A stretch of 35,425 nucleotides of DNA, from positions 1 to 35,425 of the forward strand of contig JAITGF010000002.1 in the NCBI GenBank assembly GCA_031280795.1, in the 5' to 3' direction. The stretch comes from Candidatus Ancillula prorhinotermitis. GTDB lineage: Bacteria > Actinomycetota > Actinomycetes > Actinomycetales > Bifidobacteriaceae. Positions 17,201 to 28,400 of this stretch are shown here, in pieces (position 1 is the stretch's first letter; each line of letters begins with the position of its first letter). A program made the position numbers and the translations under genes. Under the pieces are notes generated by a model. The model was not told where the DNA came from. It did not search any database and saw nothing but the letters and a program-made list of their open reading frames with translations.

Positions 17201-20200
17201 AGTAGGTATCGATGCCTGGTCGTAGTACAATTTGCTGACGAAGAAGCTAGCCCAGTGATGAGTCTTTCGGCATCCTCGGATGCAGACTCTTCTGCACAAG
17301 ATCTGGCGCTGATTCGCAACTTGGACGCTGGTGTGGTCGCGTATGATATTACTCCTAACCCAGTCACAATGAGTGTGGGAAGTAATATGACCTTCCATGC
17401 CCAGCTACGCGCTTCTTACCACGGGGAAATCTTAGGCGACCGGGTACGCTGGTATCTAGTCGGAGCAGAAAATCCCGGCACTTACTTTGAAGATACCACT
17501 TTACTGATGGATGGCACTGCACTCGATGGCATTTTACACGTTGATCCCGCTGAAACAGCTCCTGGCTTAGTGGTGGTCGTTCAATCTTTGGAAAATAATG
17601 ACTTTATAGGTATAGCTAACGTATCGCTAGTAGGGCAAAAGTCACTTTCCGTCAACATCCGTGAAGAGTCCTTAACTTTAGAACCGAATGAGTTAGGTGT
17701 CTTCCATGCTGATGTGCGAGCACCAAATGGTGTAAATAAAGATTTAGACTGGGAAGTCATCGGCGCTACTGACTCCGCCACTCGGGTCACGTCTGTGAAT
17801 AATTCAATGGTGAATAACGGTGAAGTAGTAATAGGACCGAACGAAACTTCTTCAACGCTTATGGTTATAGCGCGCGGTACTTACTACCCTGAGATATTCG
17901 ACTATGCTGTTCTGAACGTTTTGATCGCGACTGACGTGAACGGAGCTTTAGCGAACACCAGCGTTTCTGTAAACCCGAACTACCAAACTGTAGATATGCT
18001 TGATTCAAGCGCGCGTACAGTTACATTAATGCCCACCGTACGTACGCCAAACCGTGAGCTGGCTCCGAATAACTTAATGGTGCCACCTAAAACTGTCAAG
18101 TGGGAAATAATCGGTGGCTCAAATCGCACCATGTTCAGCAACGGTTCAAATGTATATGATAATTGTACAGCTGACAATGTTGCTACCCCGCGCCCGCAAG
18201 CCACAAACGGCATTGACTTGATGATTGATGAGCGTGAAGCTGTGGATAAGATATTTATCAAAGCTACCGCATGCTATCTTTCTAACCAAGTGAATCTGAG
18301 TCCGATTTTTGACATTGCTACCATTCAGCTTAATAACCAGCCAAATTCGGCTTTAATTATGACCCCGCAATCGAGTTACGAAACCCTAGAGTACGAAAAG
18401 ACGGTTTACGTGAATTTATGTGAGGATATTTTGATCGCTCCTGAAGTCAATACCCAAGAATGTAATAATCGAACTCGAAAATTTGACGTTTCACTTTTGC
18501 TACCTAGTTTTGCATCCGGAGATTCCGGATTTAAGGAGCTGAATTGGAAGGTGATTGGAGCTAGTAGCCAGACTAGAGCTTACACTGTAGACGCTGAGTC
18601 TGATGTTGAGGATGGCACTTTCGTTGGCGAAGTTTTGGTGCACAAAGACGAAAGTAGCAACCTCTTCTTCGTCGAAGTGTGTTCCAATTACGACAATGCG
18701 CTTTGCGACCGAGTACGTATCATCTTAAGCAAAAAGCGTACTTCTGGTATTGAGATTGACCCTAAGCAGGCTATAGTGCACCTAGCAAATGATTCAGTTT
18801 GGAGTGATGGTTCAGGCGGGAGCACGTGGACCGGTGATGAATCGCAGCGCTCAGTACTTTTTACACCCAGAATATCCGTGCCAGATGGTCAGACAACTGC
18901 ATCAGTCTCAGAAAAAGGCGCACGCTGGGAACTATCGGGAAATACTGAGGGCACGTATTTACGGCATCAAGGTGCACCTCCAGGGGATACTTCAGGTTGC
19001 AGTGAAGGGGTTGCTGCGCGCGACGCTTTAACGCCTTGTATCTTAGTGGTTTCACCTAATGAAACAGCCACTACCTTGGTATTAAAGCTTATCTCAGGCT
19101 TCGATGAATCTAAGTATGATATAGCCACTATTGACATTCTCGGGCACGCCACTAACGGCATCGCACTTGATAATTCTAGACTCGCTGAGGATGGTCTTGT
19201 CAATCCGAGCAGCGAGATCGACGGTAGTGCTTGCAAAACTGACACCTTCATTTCGGGCACGTTGATGTGCGCAAACCTAGATGATACATCTTCAAAAGGC
19301 ACTGCAGTATCGCTTGCCGCCGGCACTTCAACCTGGCTAACAGCGAGTTTGTCGCTACCAGGTGCAGTCCAGAACCGCAACGTAGTCTGGGAAGTGCGTT
19401 CTGGTGTAGACGGGGCAAACCATGGCGTACAGCACTTAACCTCATTTGCAGACGTTTGCTATGGAGACGAAAATACTGACCCACAAGTCGAATGTGCAAG
19501 CTCAGGCAATCCAAGTAGTGCGACATATTCCTTCGGCAGGCTTATTATTGACGAGAATGAAAACTCCGGTATATTACTGGTGAAAGCATGCCTAGAATAT
19601 GACATGACCAAGTGTGACGCGATGTTCATTACGGTATTTTCTAGGGTGAACCCTGGTATCACCATAGACCCTGATAGCATCACCATTCCGGCTGGAGGCT
19701 CCAAAGTATTCAATGTAAAAACGTTCGTAGCTGCTGGACTTAGCTCAGATGTGGTGTGGGAACTGCAAGGTTCTGGTGGATTCTCGCGCACTGCAAACCC
19801 TGGAGAGCCTGCAGTGGCGTGCAACCCTGATTATGCTTCAATTACTTTCGAATCAGATGTGGAGCGCAATGAATTCACACACGATTGTGAGCTAACTGTC
19901 GGCGTGGATGAGCCTTCTGCAATACTCTTCTTGTATGCTCGACTGAAAGATTCACTAACGCATATGGCAGTAGCGACGATTTACGTTTCAAACCGCGCCA
20001 CATCTTCAATTATGGTCTACCCAAATTCGATTACGCTTTCGCCGCAGGATGACTATCCATTTGTCGCCCATACTTCAACGAATATCGGAACATCCTCAGA
20101 AGAGAACTTGGCTCTTCAAAATGGTGTCAACTGGGATGTTCAAGGTGCTGTAATGGGAACATATTTATTTATGAGAACGTTTTATGATGAAGATGGTGAA

Positions 20201-22480
20201 GTTCTTGACTTTAGCAAAAACGATAAAAGCGTACGTTATGAAGACCAACCAGGATGTGTGCAGACTAAGATTTGCTTTGTGCACGTTGCGGACAATCAAA
20301 CAGTTTCGAAACTGTACTTAACAGCCAACTCTACGCATTATGCATCTAAGAAGGCACTTTCTGTGATATCGATACGTGGAGCGACGACGTCTGGAATCAA
20401 TATTTGCGATACGCGCTATCTGGAAGCTGTGGATTCCGGTAATATCGATGAGCTCTTTAGAGACCGATTTATGGAGGTTGACATTCCAACTTCTTCAGAG
20501 TATGCTCTGATGAATAATATGTGCCCCAAATCAGTGCGAGTGTCAGCCGGCGATCAGCTTATTTTGCGCAACAATTTAGCGCTTTTGGTGCCTTCTGTCA
20601 ACAAGCGTATCAAATGCGAAGTGCTTGGTGGAGTGAAGGATACTTCTATAGAGTCGATTGAAACAGATAGCGGAGATGAAATGGAGTGTATTTTACATGT
20701 TGCAAAGCAAGAAATTGCATCTAATCTGTATATAATCGCCCGCAGTTTGGATAACCCGATGAACTACACCCAAATGACGATTGAAGTCCTTGATCGAGCC
20801 ACCGATGGGGTGGCAGTGCATCCTCAAAAAGTTGAAATCAACGCTGGTGAGCGAGGTCAGTTCGTTGCACTGACTCAAGTGCCTGAGAATATGGGGTATG
20901 GCGATTTTGAGCGCGTAAACGACTCTGGCGTTAAATGGTATCTGCGCGGAAATTCACTCGGTACCACCATTGATGATAATGGACTGTTAAGTATTGCTGA
21001 AGACGAAAACGCAAACTTTATCACCGTCCTTGCCGAAAGCAAATACGACCCGAGCAAAGTCGATATGGCAATCGTAGCGGTTCGAAATACCGCAACCTCG
21101 GGTGTAGACATCTTTCCTAAAGAACCGAATGTTGCGGTCGGTCAAGGGCAACTTTTTGAAGCAAAAGTGACGGTTTTCGCCGATGATACTTCTTGTGATA
21201 CTCAAAGTCAGGCGCCAGAAGATGCTATCTCTCCAAATATGCCACCTAAACACTATCTCGAAAACCCCAGTAACGGCTCAAAGGTGTGCATTCCACTAGA
21301 AGGCACCGACAAGGTTGAGTGGATCCTTTTAGGTGATTACCACTATACCACGAACATCAACAAAACAACCGGAGTCCTAAGCATTGACCCTCGAGAAACC
21401 GCCCCTGAGCTAGTCGTCCAAGCCAGAAGTGTAAATGACCCAACTCTGCACTCCGTCACCACTGTACATGTGCAAGGAATCGTGCTCCCGAAAGTTGAGT
21501 TCGTTGATAAAAATCCAGTGGTAACTGTCGGTACTTCTAAAACTCTTGACACTATCGTAACCATGCCTGAAAGCGCTAGTAAAGAACTTATCTACTCCAT
21601 TGAATCAAGTGTCGACAATGGAACTTCCATCTCAGAAAACGGCACCATTAAAGTTTCGTCCTCTGAGAGGAACCGCACTATTTTAGTGAAGGCTACAAGT
21701 GTCTATGAGCCTGATGCCTGTGACTTTGCAGTTGTTCACGCCCAAAAAACCACCACTTTAGGCGATGATATCAATTCGATACTAGATCAGCATTTTAACT
21801 CGATGACAGAATATGTTCCAATCTATGTGAAGAATTCTAATTCTGCGTTAAGTCTGATATCTGATTACGAGCATAAAAACTACTCCCACACTACCGTGGA
21901 TGGCGCCACCATTAGTGAGGCTAGTTACTCATTGCGCCAAGTGACCCCCGATCTTTTAGACGTTTCCAAAGTCGCGAACTCGCACTCTAGTACGGCATTT
22001 GCTAATAGTTGCAATGTGCAAGATTCTGACGGCATTGATACGGGGGTTGACTCATCAAGTAGTGAGCAAGCGGGCGAAGAAAACGGAGTCAAATCACTTG
22101 GTGAGGATAACGATGAATCCTACAAGATTACCGAAGACGTTACATTTGGTCAGTGCAATCCGTCGAAATTTATGACAGTCATCCAGATGCGGTATAGCTA
22201 TCTAGACGACCTTGAGTTAGGCTATCACCGGGCTGAAATTAATTTTATGGATGATTCTGGAAAAATCTCATCAACGCCAGTTCGCTTCAGGGTGATTGAT
22301 GGTTTAGAATCCCCATCAATACCTGTACAGCTTTGGATTATAGTCTTCTGCCTGATAATAGCTTTTGCAATTACTGTTGGCTTTGAGTTAAAACGACGAG
22401 GTCGGATATTACCTAGCAATAAGTGGAGAGCGTCAAAAAATGCTGAACCAAGCATTGGCAAGGAGGTGCAAGATGTGTAA
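14228..22480 (+). CDS. Giant surface protein 2, paralogue of giant protein 1
   Basis: 2750 aa. Signal peptide ends SHA|V (after residue 38). The Gly-rich head is one long block at about 57-338 (GGNGG, GGSGG, poly-Gly). A linker with Cys pairs and a small beta-rich region (about 390-700) matches the position and style of giant protein 1. About 14 Ig-like units with the W-x-(V/L)-x-G core (RWYLVGA, DWEVIGA, KWEIIGG, VWELQGS, KWYLRGN) cover about 740-2510. Next comes a membrane-proximal module with an acidic Cys-bounded insert, one TM helix (about 2698-2720) and a basic 30-aa tail; no LPXTG. The start is GTG in a GTGA overlap with the stop of giant protein 1, a classic translational-coupling arrangement. 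Probably arose by duplication of its neighbour. Probable adhesive or structural cell-surface filament. Confidence 0.85.
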   Translation: MKRSTISLKKRLLIRLFFTALVFAAGLVTLQFAGVSHAVENAGNYPSFEFNLSRNSTYMGGNGINGGKGGKGGNGGSAEYDNDCCSSSCIMGASMSGASERGSDPAGTIVATAGRWGSATYTRECKGGGTDCTGSARGGGGSGGRGGDSALLTSGNGDRPNGKSGSKGRFPDDKSGGGANGGGGGGAGAIGYPGNPGNDFLKTVNDSKIKLITLKSGDSGINGDGGDGGYGGSGGSRGGGNYGGSGGGGGGGGSGGKGSTGGSGGNITFKANASTTNVYSISLETGSASTNNGKNGLIGSSTLNTGGGGGGGGPHLSNPSGNGGAGGNGGAGAGAAYNDTKAGSVIANFNILTPHPAGVIGYPSGQANGKINITLRQNSTRSVDGKRGAITLNIAELRLKDCREPSASLPSPCTANIGSGYQSENVANISNVTLENGSQLNISEGGVVSINNFYIDSNSESNVGKSAQSTINTSTTYASPSVQRPTMRQATPKPSSIKVDPYIMKGVSAGISAASTNDAKRTYITSGNVLTFKGSRSLIRPAGSNASIGSKGSFSLIDVTKLTQPIEYCANISELSFVSVLSAFSGSNALTTTNDGVVIPMKLLKKRVGNSCSGESPLVQDGHLVYNHSYKVEYNNFKIGETTQVTLPTGANSCGLTTNINAIPDRLNRCVYPYTSQFKTIPPKVISITLEPAPGENDNNAAFKTRVNQDVTFKATIETQGPAWAEAPSGPGVSDTTNPFTSIKWEVYASSNLVSRIPQKVNWVNTRDALSPQSNTVLNNMNAYPDQNGTPKYNIEASKTEGVGGCSGMYNSAAAHSGLWYGCSENYKETVTNTLNISPGETSAVLFVIARSVYDDRVYAYAAVDVAGRVRSVVDIEHDQYELNKSGSKLVFTDVEVPFGTNPKLSYNLQGSISAETVLKTPALNTIGGWPNPNWNDLESLDLENATYEQGGKVVSSAYHEEALDDGEDVGACYKVPYLGDDPPPGRSMNWSRYRCLVVVQFADEEASPVMSLSASSDADSSAQDLALIRNLDAGVVAYDITPNPVTMSVGSNMTFHAQLRASYHGEILGDRVRWYLVGAENPGTYFEDTTLLMDGTALDGILHVDPAETAPGLVVVVQSLENNDFIGIANVSLVGQKSLSVNIREESLTLEPNELGVFHADVRAPNGVNKDLDWEVIGATDSATRVTSVNNSMVNNGEVVIGPNETSSTLMVIARGTYYPEIFDYAVLNVLIATDVNGALANTSVSVNPNYQTVDMLDSSARTVTLMPTVRTPNRELAPNNLMVPPKTVKWEIIGGSNRTMFSNGSNVYDNCTADNVATPRPQATNGIDLMIDEREAVDKIFIKATACYLSNQVNLSPIFDIATIQLNNQPNSALIMTPQSSYETLEYEKTVYVNLCEDILIAPEVNTQECNNRTRKFDVSLLLPSFASGDSGFKELNWKVIGASSQTRAYTVDAESDVEDGTFVGEVLVHKDESSNLFFVEVCSNYDNALCDRVRIILSKKRTSGIEIDPKQAIVHLANDSVWSDGSGGSTWTGDESQRSVLFTPRISVPDGQTTASVSEKGARWELSGNTEGTYLRHQGAPPGDTSGCSEGVAARDALTPCILVVSPNETATTLVLKLISGFDESKYDIATIDILGHATNGIALDNSRLAEDGLVNPSSEIDGSACKTDTFISGTLMCANLDDTSSKGTAVSLAAGTSTWLTASLSLPGAVQNRNVVWEVRSGVDGANHGVQHLTSFADVCYGDENTDPQVECASSGNPSSATYSFGRLIIDENENSGILLVKACLEYDMTKCDAMFITVFSRVNPGITIDPDSITIPAGGSKVFNVKTFVAAGLSSDVVWELQGSGGFSRTANPGEPAVACNPDYASITFESDVERNEFTHDCELTVGVDEPSAILFLYARLKDSLTHMAVATIYVSNRATSSIMVYPNSITLSPQDDYPFVAHTSTNIGTSSEENLALQNGVNWDVQGAVMGTYLFMRTFYDEDGEVLDFSKNDKSVRYEDQPGCVQTKICFVHVADNQTVSKLYLTANSTHYASKKALSVISIRGATTSGINICDTRYLEAVDSGNIDELFRDRFMEVDIPTSSEYALMNNMCPKSVRVSAGDQLILRNNLALLVPSVNKRIKCEVLGGVKDTSIESIETDSGDEMECILHVAKQEIASNLYIIARSLDNPMNYTQMTIEVLDRATDGVAVHPQKVEINAGERGQFVALTQVPENMGYGDFERVNDSGVKWYLRGNSLGTTIDDNGLLSIAEDENANFITVLAESKYDPSKVDMAIVAVRNTATSGVDIFPKEPNVAVGQGQLFEAKVTVFADDTSCDTQSQAPEDAISPNMPPKHYLENPSNGSKVCIPLEGTDKVEWILLGDYHYTTNINKTTGVLSIDPRETAPELVVQARSVNDPTLHSVTTVHVQGIVLPKVEFVDKNPVVTVGTSKTLDTIVTMPESASKELIYSIESSVDNGTSISENGTIKVSSSERNRTILVKATSVYEPDACDFAVVHAQKTTTLGDDINSILDQHFNSMTEYVPIYVKNSNSALSLISDYEHKNYSHTTVDGATISEASYSLRQVTPDLLDVSKVANSHSSTAFANSCNVQDSDGIDTGVDSSSSEQAGEENGVKSLGEDNDESYKITEDVTFGQCNPSKFMTVIQMRYSYLDDLELGYHRAEINFMDDSGKISSTPVRFRVIDGLESPSIPVQLWIIVFCLIIAFAITVGFELKRRGRILPSNKWRASKNAEPSIGKEVQDV
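14423..14455 (+). repeat. 9-base in-frame tandem repeat in giant protein 2
   Basis: GGCGGAAAA twice, then GGCGGAAAC and a partial copy, encoding Gly-Gly-Lys/Asn at the start of the Gly-rich head. Confidence 0.75.
14918..14994 (+). repeat. Three copies of a 14-base repeat in the Gly-rich head of giant protein 2
   Basis: GGTGGCTCTGGAGG occurs at 14918-14931, 14954-14967 and 14981-14994. Spacings (36 and 27 bases) are multiples of three, so recombination between copies keeps the frame. Confidence 0.75.
15188..15223 (+). repeat. Perfect 18-base tandem duplication in giant protein 2
   Basis: GGAAATGGTGGTGCCGGA is repeated head to tail (15188-15205 and 15206-15223), encoding GNGGAG twice. Identity at the DNA level suggests a recent duplication. 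Confidence 0.85.
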
Positions 22481-25400
22481 AACGGTTCGCTACAGTTTGC
22501 TTTTTGTATTGGTCATAGGTGTTGCTCTTATTTTCTGCTCATTCACTTCTACGTTCGCTCACGCTGACCCTACACCCAATATCGACCAAGTGATGGCAGA
22601 TAACGGATCGAGCAATCCGGCATATTTTCCAACAACAGCTTCGAACGGGGAACTAGAAATCCGGGGTGAAGGTTTCATGAGTACGCTTAATTCTGCTTCT
22701 GTAAGCGATGTTGTATCTAGCGCCACGCATACTTGTGCGCTAGTCCAGCAGAGCGTCTATTGCTGGGGTGATAACACTTACGGACAGTTGGGAGATTTTA
22801 CTTTTGCTAACGCTCTCACACCGGTGCAGACTGCCCCCGTAAACCCCATTTTGGGCTCGACTGCCCCGTTTAGCGAGCTGGTGGTGAGCGATAGCCGAAC
22901 TTGTGCCATTTCGGGTAGCGATATTTATTGCTGGGGCCTACAAGACGATGGTCGTATTTATGCGAAGCCAACTCTCATGCAAGATCGTTATACATCGGCT
23001 GTAATGTCAGGTGTGGGGTACAGTTTGAGGAATTTGAGTATAAATGATGATGTGGTCTGCGCAAATTTATCACTTTATGACGAGTCTAACGACCTGTATG
23101 GACAGGTCATGTGCTTTGGCGACCGGTTTAACCCGATACTTAACGGGGCAAATGGGCAAGGGGTTTTGCTACAACATTTAGAAGACGGGGAAAGTGGTGA
23201 ATATTTGACCGTAAACGACGTTAAAGTAGGCTCAAAGCATGCTTGTGCGATTTTCATGGACAGCTTAAATGAGACGTTTACACGTTGCTGGGGTAATAAT
23301 TACTTCGGGCAGCTCGGTATTGGAGGTAAAGATGATAATGAAAGTGTAGTACACACATTCGAAGAAGTAGATTTTTCTAGCGTTCAGTTAATCAACCCAG
23401 CCACGCCTCTGAATGCGGTGACGCTATCCGTAAGCCAATCCACAACTTGTGCCCAGTTCGAAGACCTTGAGGTTGTGTGCTTTGGCGGAATAGGCGATGG
23501 TATAAGAGATAATGCTATTGAAGAGCCTTTAGGCGTCCTCGAATTCCACACCCAACCCGTAACACCCGCTGACTCAAGCGAATATGTCGCGTATTTTGAC
23601 ACGACTTCAGGCGGCGAAAGACGTGGCATAAAAGGTATGAGTTGGCGAGACGGTAAGTTCTGCACAGTTGTAAGTACTGCTTTGAATAGCGGTGTTGATG
23701 ATCCGCAGTTTATCGATGTGTCAGATCGCGTCTTGTGTCGCGACACGTTGACGGGGTCACCTGAGTTAATCGAAGATTCTACTGCCGATTTTCTTGGTGA
23801 TGGATATTCGTCTTCCAATGCTTGGAAGACCACAAATATAACGGTCGGCGCAGGGTTTATCTGCAGTATTGCTGGCCCTGACGACCCCAACGATGAAGTA
23901 AACTCAAATAAAAGCGTGTTCTGCTGGGGTAATTATGGAAGTGAGCAATATCTTGGATACGATTCTTCAGGGTTTGATCCAACGGCACACGAAGCATTGA
24001 TCGCTAAAGCACACAAAGTTAGCATCAACATTAAAGATAATTCCGCAGCTAAAGTCGTTCTGCGCCCCATAGAAGAATCTACTGATGCTGGAGACATTGG
24101 ATGTCCTGTGCAAGTATTCTACGACAATTATATTTCATGTAACATTTCACTTCCCGCGGAATTGGAAATTCAAAGCGGTGTCTTTAATGTATTCATCGGC
24201 GAAGGTTCGAGCTCTTTGCAATATGCTAGTGCTGTTAAATACGTGGATGACTCTTTTACAATTAAAGCACTAAATGATATAAGTGAAGTTATTTCACCGT
24301 TGACGTTTGATTATGGAGATAATGTCAACCTGAATATCGTAAAAGATGTTGAGCATTCAGGCGAGGACATAATTGAATTAAGTGACTGTGAGGTCATTTC
24401 AGGGTATCTACCTGGGGGGATCAGTTTAAAAAGCGATTGCCAAGTGGAAGGCATTTTAAGCGAAGTTGGTAAATTTACTTTTGAAGTTCAAGCACGCAGT
24501 ACATTGTTCAGTACCTTTTCAGCGCCGCTTATAATTTCAATTAACGTTCTTGCGGGACCATTTGACGATTCGGACGATGAATACTATGTTGAGAGAAGTG
24601 AAAATAAATCTCTTTTTCTTAATTCATCAGGCTTTGGCGAAATGCGCTGGACAGCATTAGATGCGCCTGGAGGTAATGAGCTTGATGCTGGGAGGCCATC
24701 TGAAGAGCTTTGGGAATTTCACGAAATCGACTTAGGCATGCAGTACGCTGGAGTAAATGATGTCAAGCTTTATTCCATCGGTAATTTTGAGCTTAACTTC
24801 AGCCAAGTTGGTGATTATGTATTTTACTTGCGGCTTTACGGTGCTGATTGTGAAATGTCATGTGTAGAATATGGTTCTATCGACAAAACTATCACGTTCC
24901 ATGTGGTTGACGCCCCAATATTGGAGCCGCTTCTCTTTGGGGATGCATTTGTTGGTCATGATTTTTTCCGTACTGTACAATCTGTCTCTAACGCGCATCG
25001 ACCCTACCGCATATTCGCAAGTTCGAGTGTTTTGAATCCTATAACCTTCAGCGTGTCTGGTGGCAATTTACCGCCTGGCTTACGATTAGACACTTCTGGT
25101 CAAGTGGTGGCTGATGCGCCTGGCATTGCGATAGGCGCACCTACTTCGCCTGGAGTTTACACGTTTGAAGTGACAGCTAATAACTACTTGAGTGCTTGTG
25201 ATACTCAAGCACCTGGTGACCAGCCTTGTGGGGGGGCGTCTACGCCACGCGAATATACAATTGATGTGTTCGATAGTGTTACGAATGCTCGGAATATATC
25301 TTTGCCAGCAATTAAGCTTCATAAGCCGTATTCACAGCCGATAAGCATACCGCACGTAAAAACTCAGCCACAATTTGAAGTTGTGGACGGTTCAAACTGT

Positions 25401-28400
25401 GGCATTAGTGAAAATAGTCTCCCTGCCGGGTTATATCTTAGTTCAAGCGGGGTAGTCACGGGTGCTCTCGAAGATGAATTGATTGATATGGATACGTCGT
25501 TTTGTGCACGTGTTTTTGATGAAACCCCAGAAGACCAGGCTTACATTGAGCTCGAGTTACCAGTTGACAGTGCTCCAGAGTTTGACGAAGTGTCACTTCA
25601 GGCGATGGATACCGACCTACGTGTTGACAGTGGGGAAGAGGTAGTGAACACCTTCAAAGTGTACGGCAAGGCGAATAATGTACAAGTGTATACGCCAGGT
25701 TCGACCTGCCAAAATGCTGTAATTGAAGCGGGGTCACAAGGGGAATTCTACTTGAGAATAATACCTACCTCGATGGAGGGGACTTGTGATATCCAAATCA
25801 GTGCCGATGCTATTTTATCAAGTGTTATTGAATTCTACTTAATAATCAATACCAAAATAGTTACCACAGCTTATCTAATGGCTTACCCTGGCCAGGCGGT
25901 CTCGGGGGCTATCAATGCGATTAATGCTGATAGCATAACGGCCAGAAAGGCAATTGATTGTGAAATGCCATTCCCATATTGGCTAAATTTTGCACAAAAC
26001 CATAATGGAGATGATATAACCTTAAGCTATTATAGTGCCTCGGCTCCACCCGCTTCACTCTGGTGTTTTAGCGTCTTGGCAAAAAATGCTCTTACTAACA
26101 CTTTTGATACTAAAACATTTTACCTTCAGACGTCATTTATCCCTAACCTTATAAAATTCAGCGAATACCCTCTTCTTGTACCCGATCGAGCATTTGAAAC
26201 GGTACTTGAATCGATTACTGGAAATATTAAACGTGCGCCTTATGCGTACGAACAGATCTCCTCAAGTACAATTCAGTTCTTTGATCAAAATGAACATATC
26301 GTTGGCGAGACCACTAATCTAGACGCCATCGGTTTGCAAATTGTGGGTGATAGGATTTCTGGTGAAACGGAGATATCAGATTTGGTATCGCTTAATGCTG
26401 GGGCTGCAGTTTACATACGTATCGCTTTGAGGATTGAAGATGCAGATGGGGCGGTAGGGTATGATTATATTGACATCAGAATCATTTCACACCCAACGGA
26501 CTTCATTTTCCAGAGGGATGTGGGCTATCAAGATATTGGAACGTTTGATAACAAATACGAGTTCACTTTGGGCGAAAATGTAATAGATGAAAATAATGTT
26601 GGCACTGGGGAACTGCCTCAAGTATTTGTTAATCCGGACTACATGCGAATCACTTACTTTGAAAAGGCTGAAGACCAAATGGGGTGCACAAATAATGACT
26701 GGCTTACAGTATACTCTGATGGAGGGCTATGGGGATACCCCGACGCTTCGGGTAATGGCTGCCTGCGCATTAAATATCGGAATGATGCGCATGAAGGTTT
26801 CGAAACTATTCACTTTAACGTGAAGAATATACCGCGCATTTACGAAAATGACCACGTTATGCCAACTGCTTCTATGACCGTTTTTGCGTATGACGAAGGC
26901 GGTGAGCTCACCTATTCAATCCGAAGCAGAGAGAATTCAGCAGCTGGTGCTACTTGGTGGATGGAAGAATCTACTTGTGAAGAGTATACAAGTGATTTAT
27001 ACCCATACAATATGTGTACTTTTCCTGAAGCTACTGCTAACTCAGAATACACTACTGGAACCATGCCTTTGCAGACAGCGAAGTCAGATTCTGCTGGCGG
27101 GGAAGCTGGGGTTGACGTCGGCTGTGCTCAAGACCTGATTATAGGCTATATAGCCGATGATTGTGCGGTCGGAGCTGTAAGATTTAAGCCGGTAGGTGCA
27201 GGAACCTACTCCTTCGACCTTCATTACGATGTCAGTGGAGAATCGTATGTTGATACTATTCAGTTGACGATTTACCAAACGCCGGTGATTGACGCACAAT
27301 GTTCGCTTGTGCCTGTAGCAGTAAGAAATGCCTCCGGATTTCATTGCAACCAAAGTGCACTACGAGAATTTCAGAACGCATTCGCAGGAAGCGATTTTCA
27401 CGAAGAAGTATTTCTCGATGGAACTCCAAATGTGAATGCACGTATCGTGTCTTGTGAGTATAGCGAAGATGGTATTGTATTTGAACCAGTTGCAGGTTTC
27501 GTTTCTTATGATATATACGACCCTGATTTTACCTTCGACCACCCTGACTTAGGAATAAACTGGGAGCCAAGTTGTGCGGGGGTTACTTGGATGAAGTTCG
27601 CAAACCGTGTTACCGGCCATATTCCGGATGTAATCGACAGCGGATTTTACCATTTCGGTGTTCGTGCAGACAATGACTATGGCACAACATTTGTAAACTT
27701 TACACTTCGCATCCTTACTCCTCCGCACATTCTCAATAATGCCCAGAATCGTTTTCCAAATACTATGAGCGATAGCTTCTATGCCTACAATATTGGAGTT
27801 GAAGGAACTAATCCTATATCGTTGGCTGTGAGTTCCGGTAATTTGCCTAATGGTATTTTCTTTTGCGGCGATCAAGACTATCAAGAAAATCCGGTTTTGG
27901 AAGACGGGGTCCTAGTGCAACGATACCCTGAAGACAGTGATAATACATATATTTTGTGTCAATCGAGCCAAGCCGGTGTGCAAGCATTTTTGACTAAGCT
28001 GCAGCAAACGGGTAGTAGTGCAGGTTACTCTCGATTTACTACTGAATGCACAACTGGCGAAGACAGTGAACGGCCTTGTATCCAAAGTGGCACAAATGTA
28101 TTGCGCTTGAAGGATTGCCAAACAATGACTTCTTATAGTATGGATATGCCATGTAGCACTAGCGGGGATACCATGTCGGGAATTATGATGCCTTGCACTT
28201 TTGCTCCAAGTGAACTTTACGCTGAGGATACAGTTTTCGGGCAGTGGAACTTACTCAATTCTAGTCGTGGCGTTTTAAGGCGAGACGTTCTAAACTGCAA
28301 AGGCTTTAGTCTCTTCGGTATTTCAAACACATTGGGGACTTTCAGGATTTCACTTTCAGCTAGAAATGAGATTGGCGTTGATGAGCAATATAATATACCA

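Noticed and set aside
22440..22472. ATG 22440 as start of giant protein 3.
   Set aside because: It lies well inside the previous gene without a good ribosome site, whereas ATG 22473 has AAGGAGG at ideal spacing and gives a clean signal peptide.
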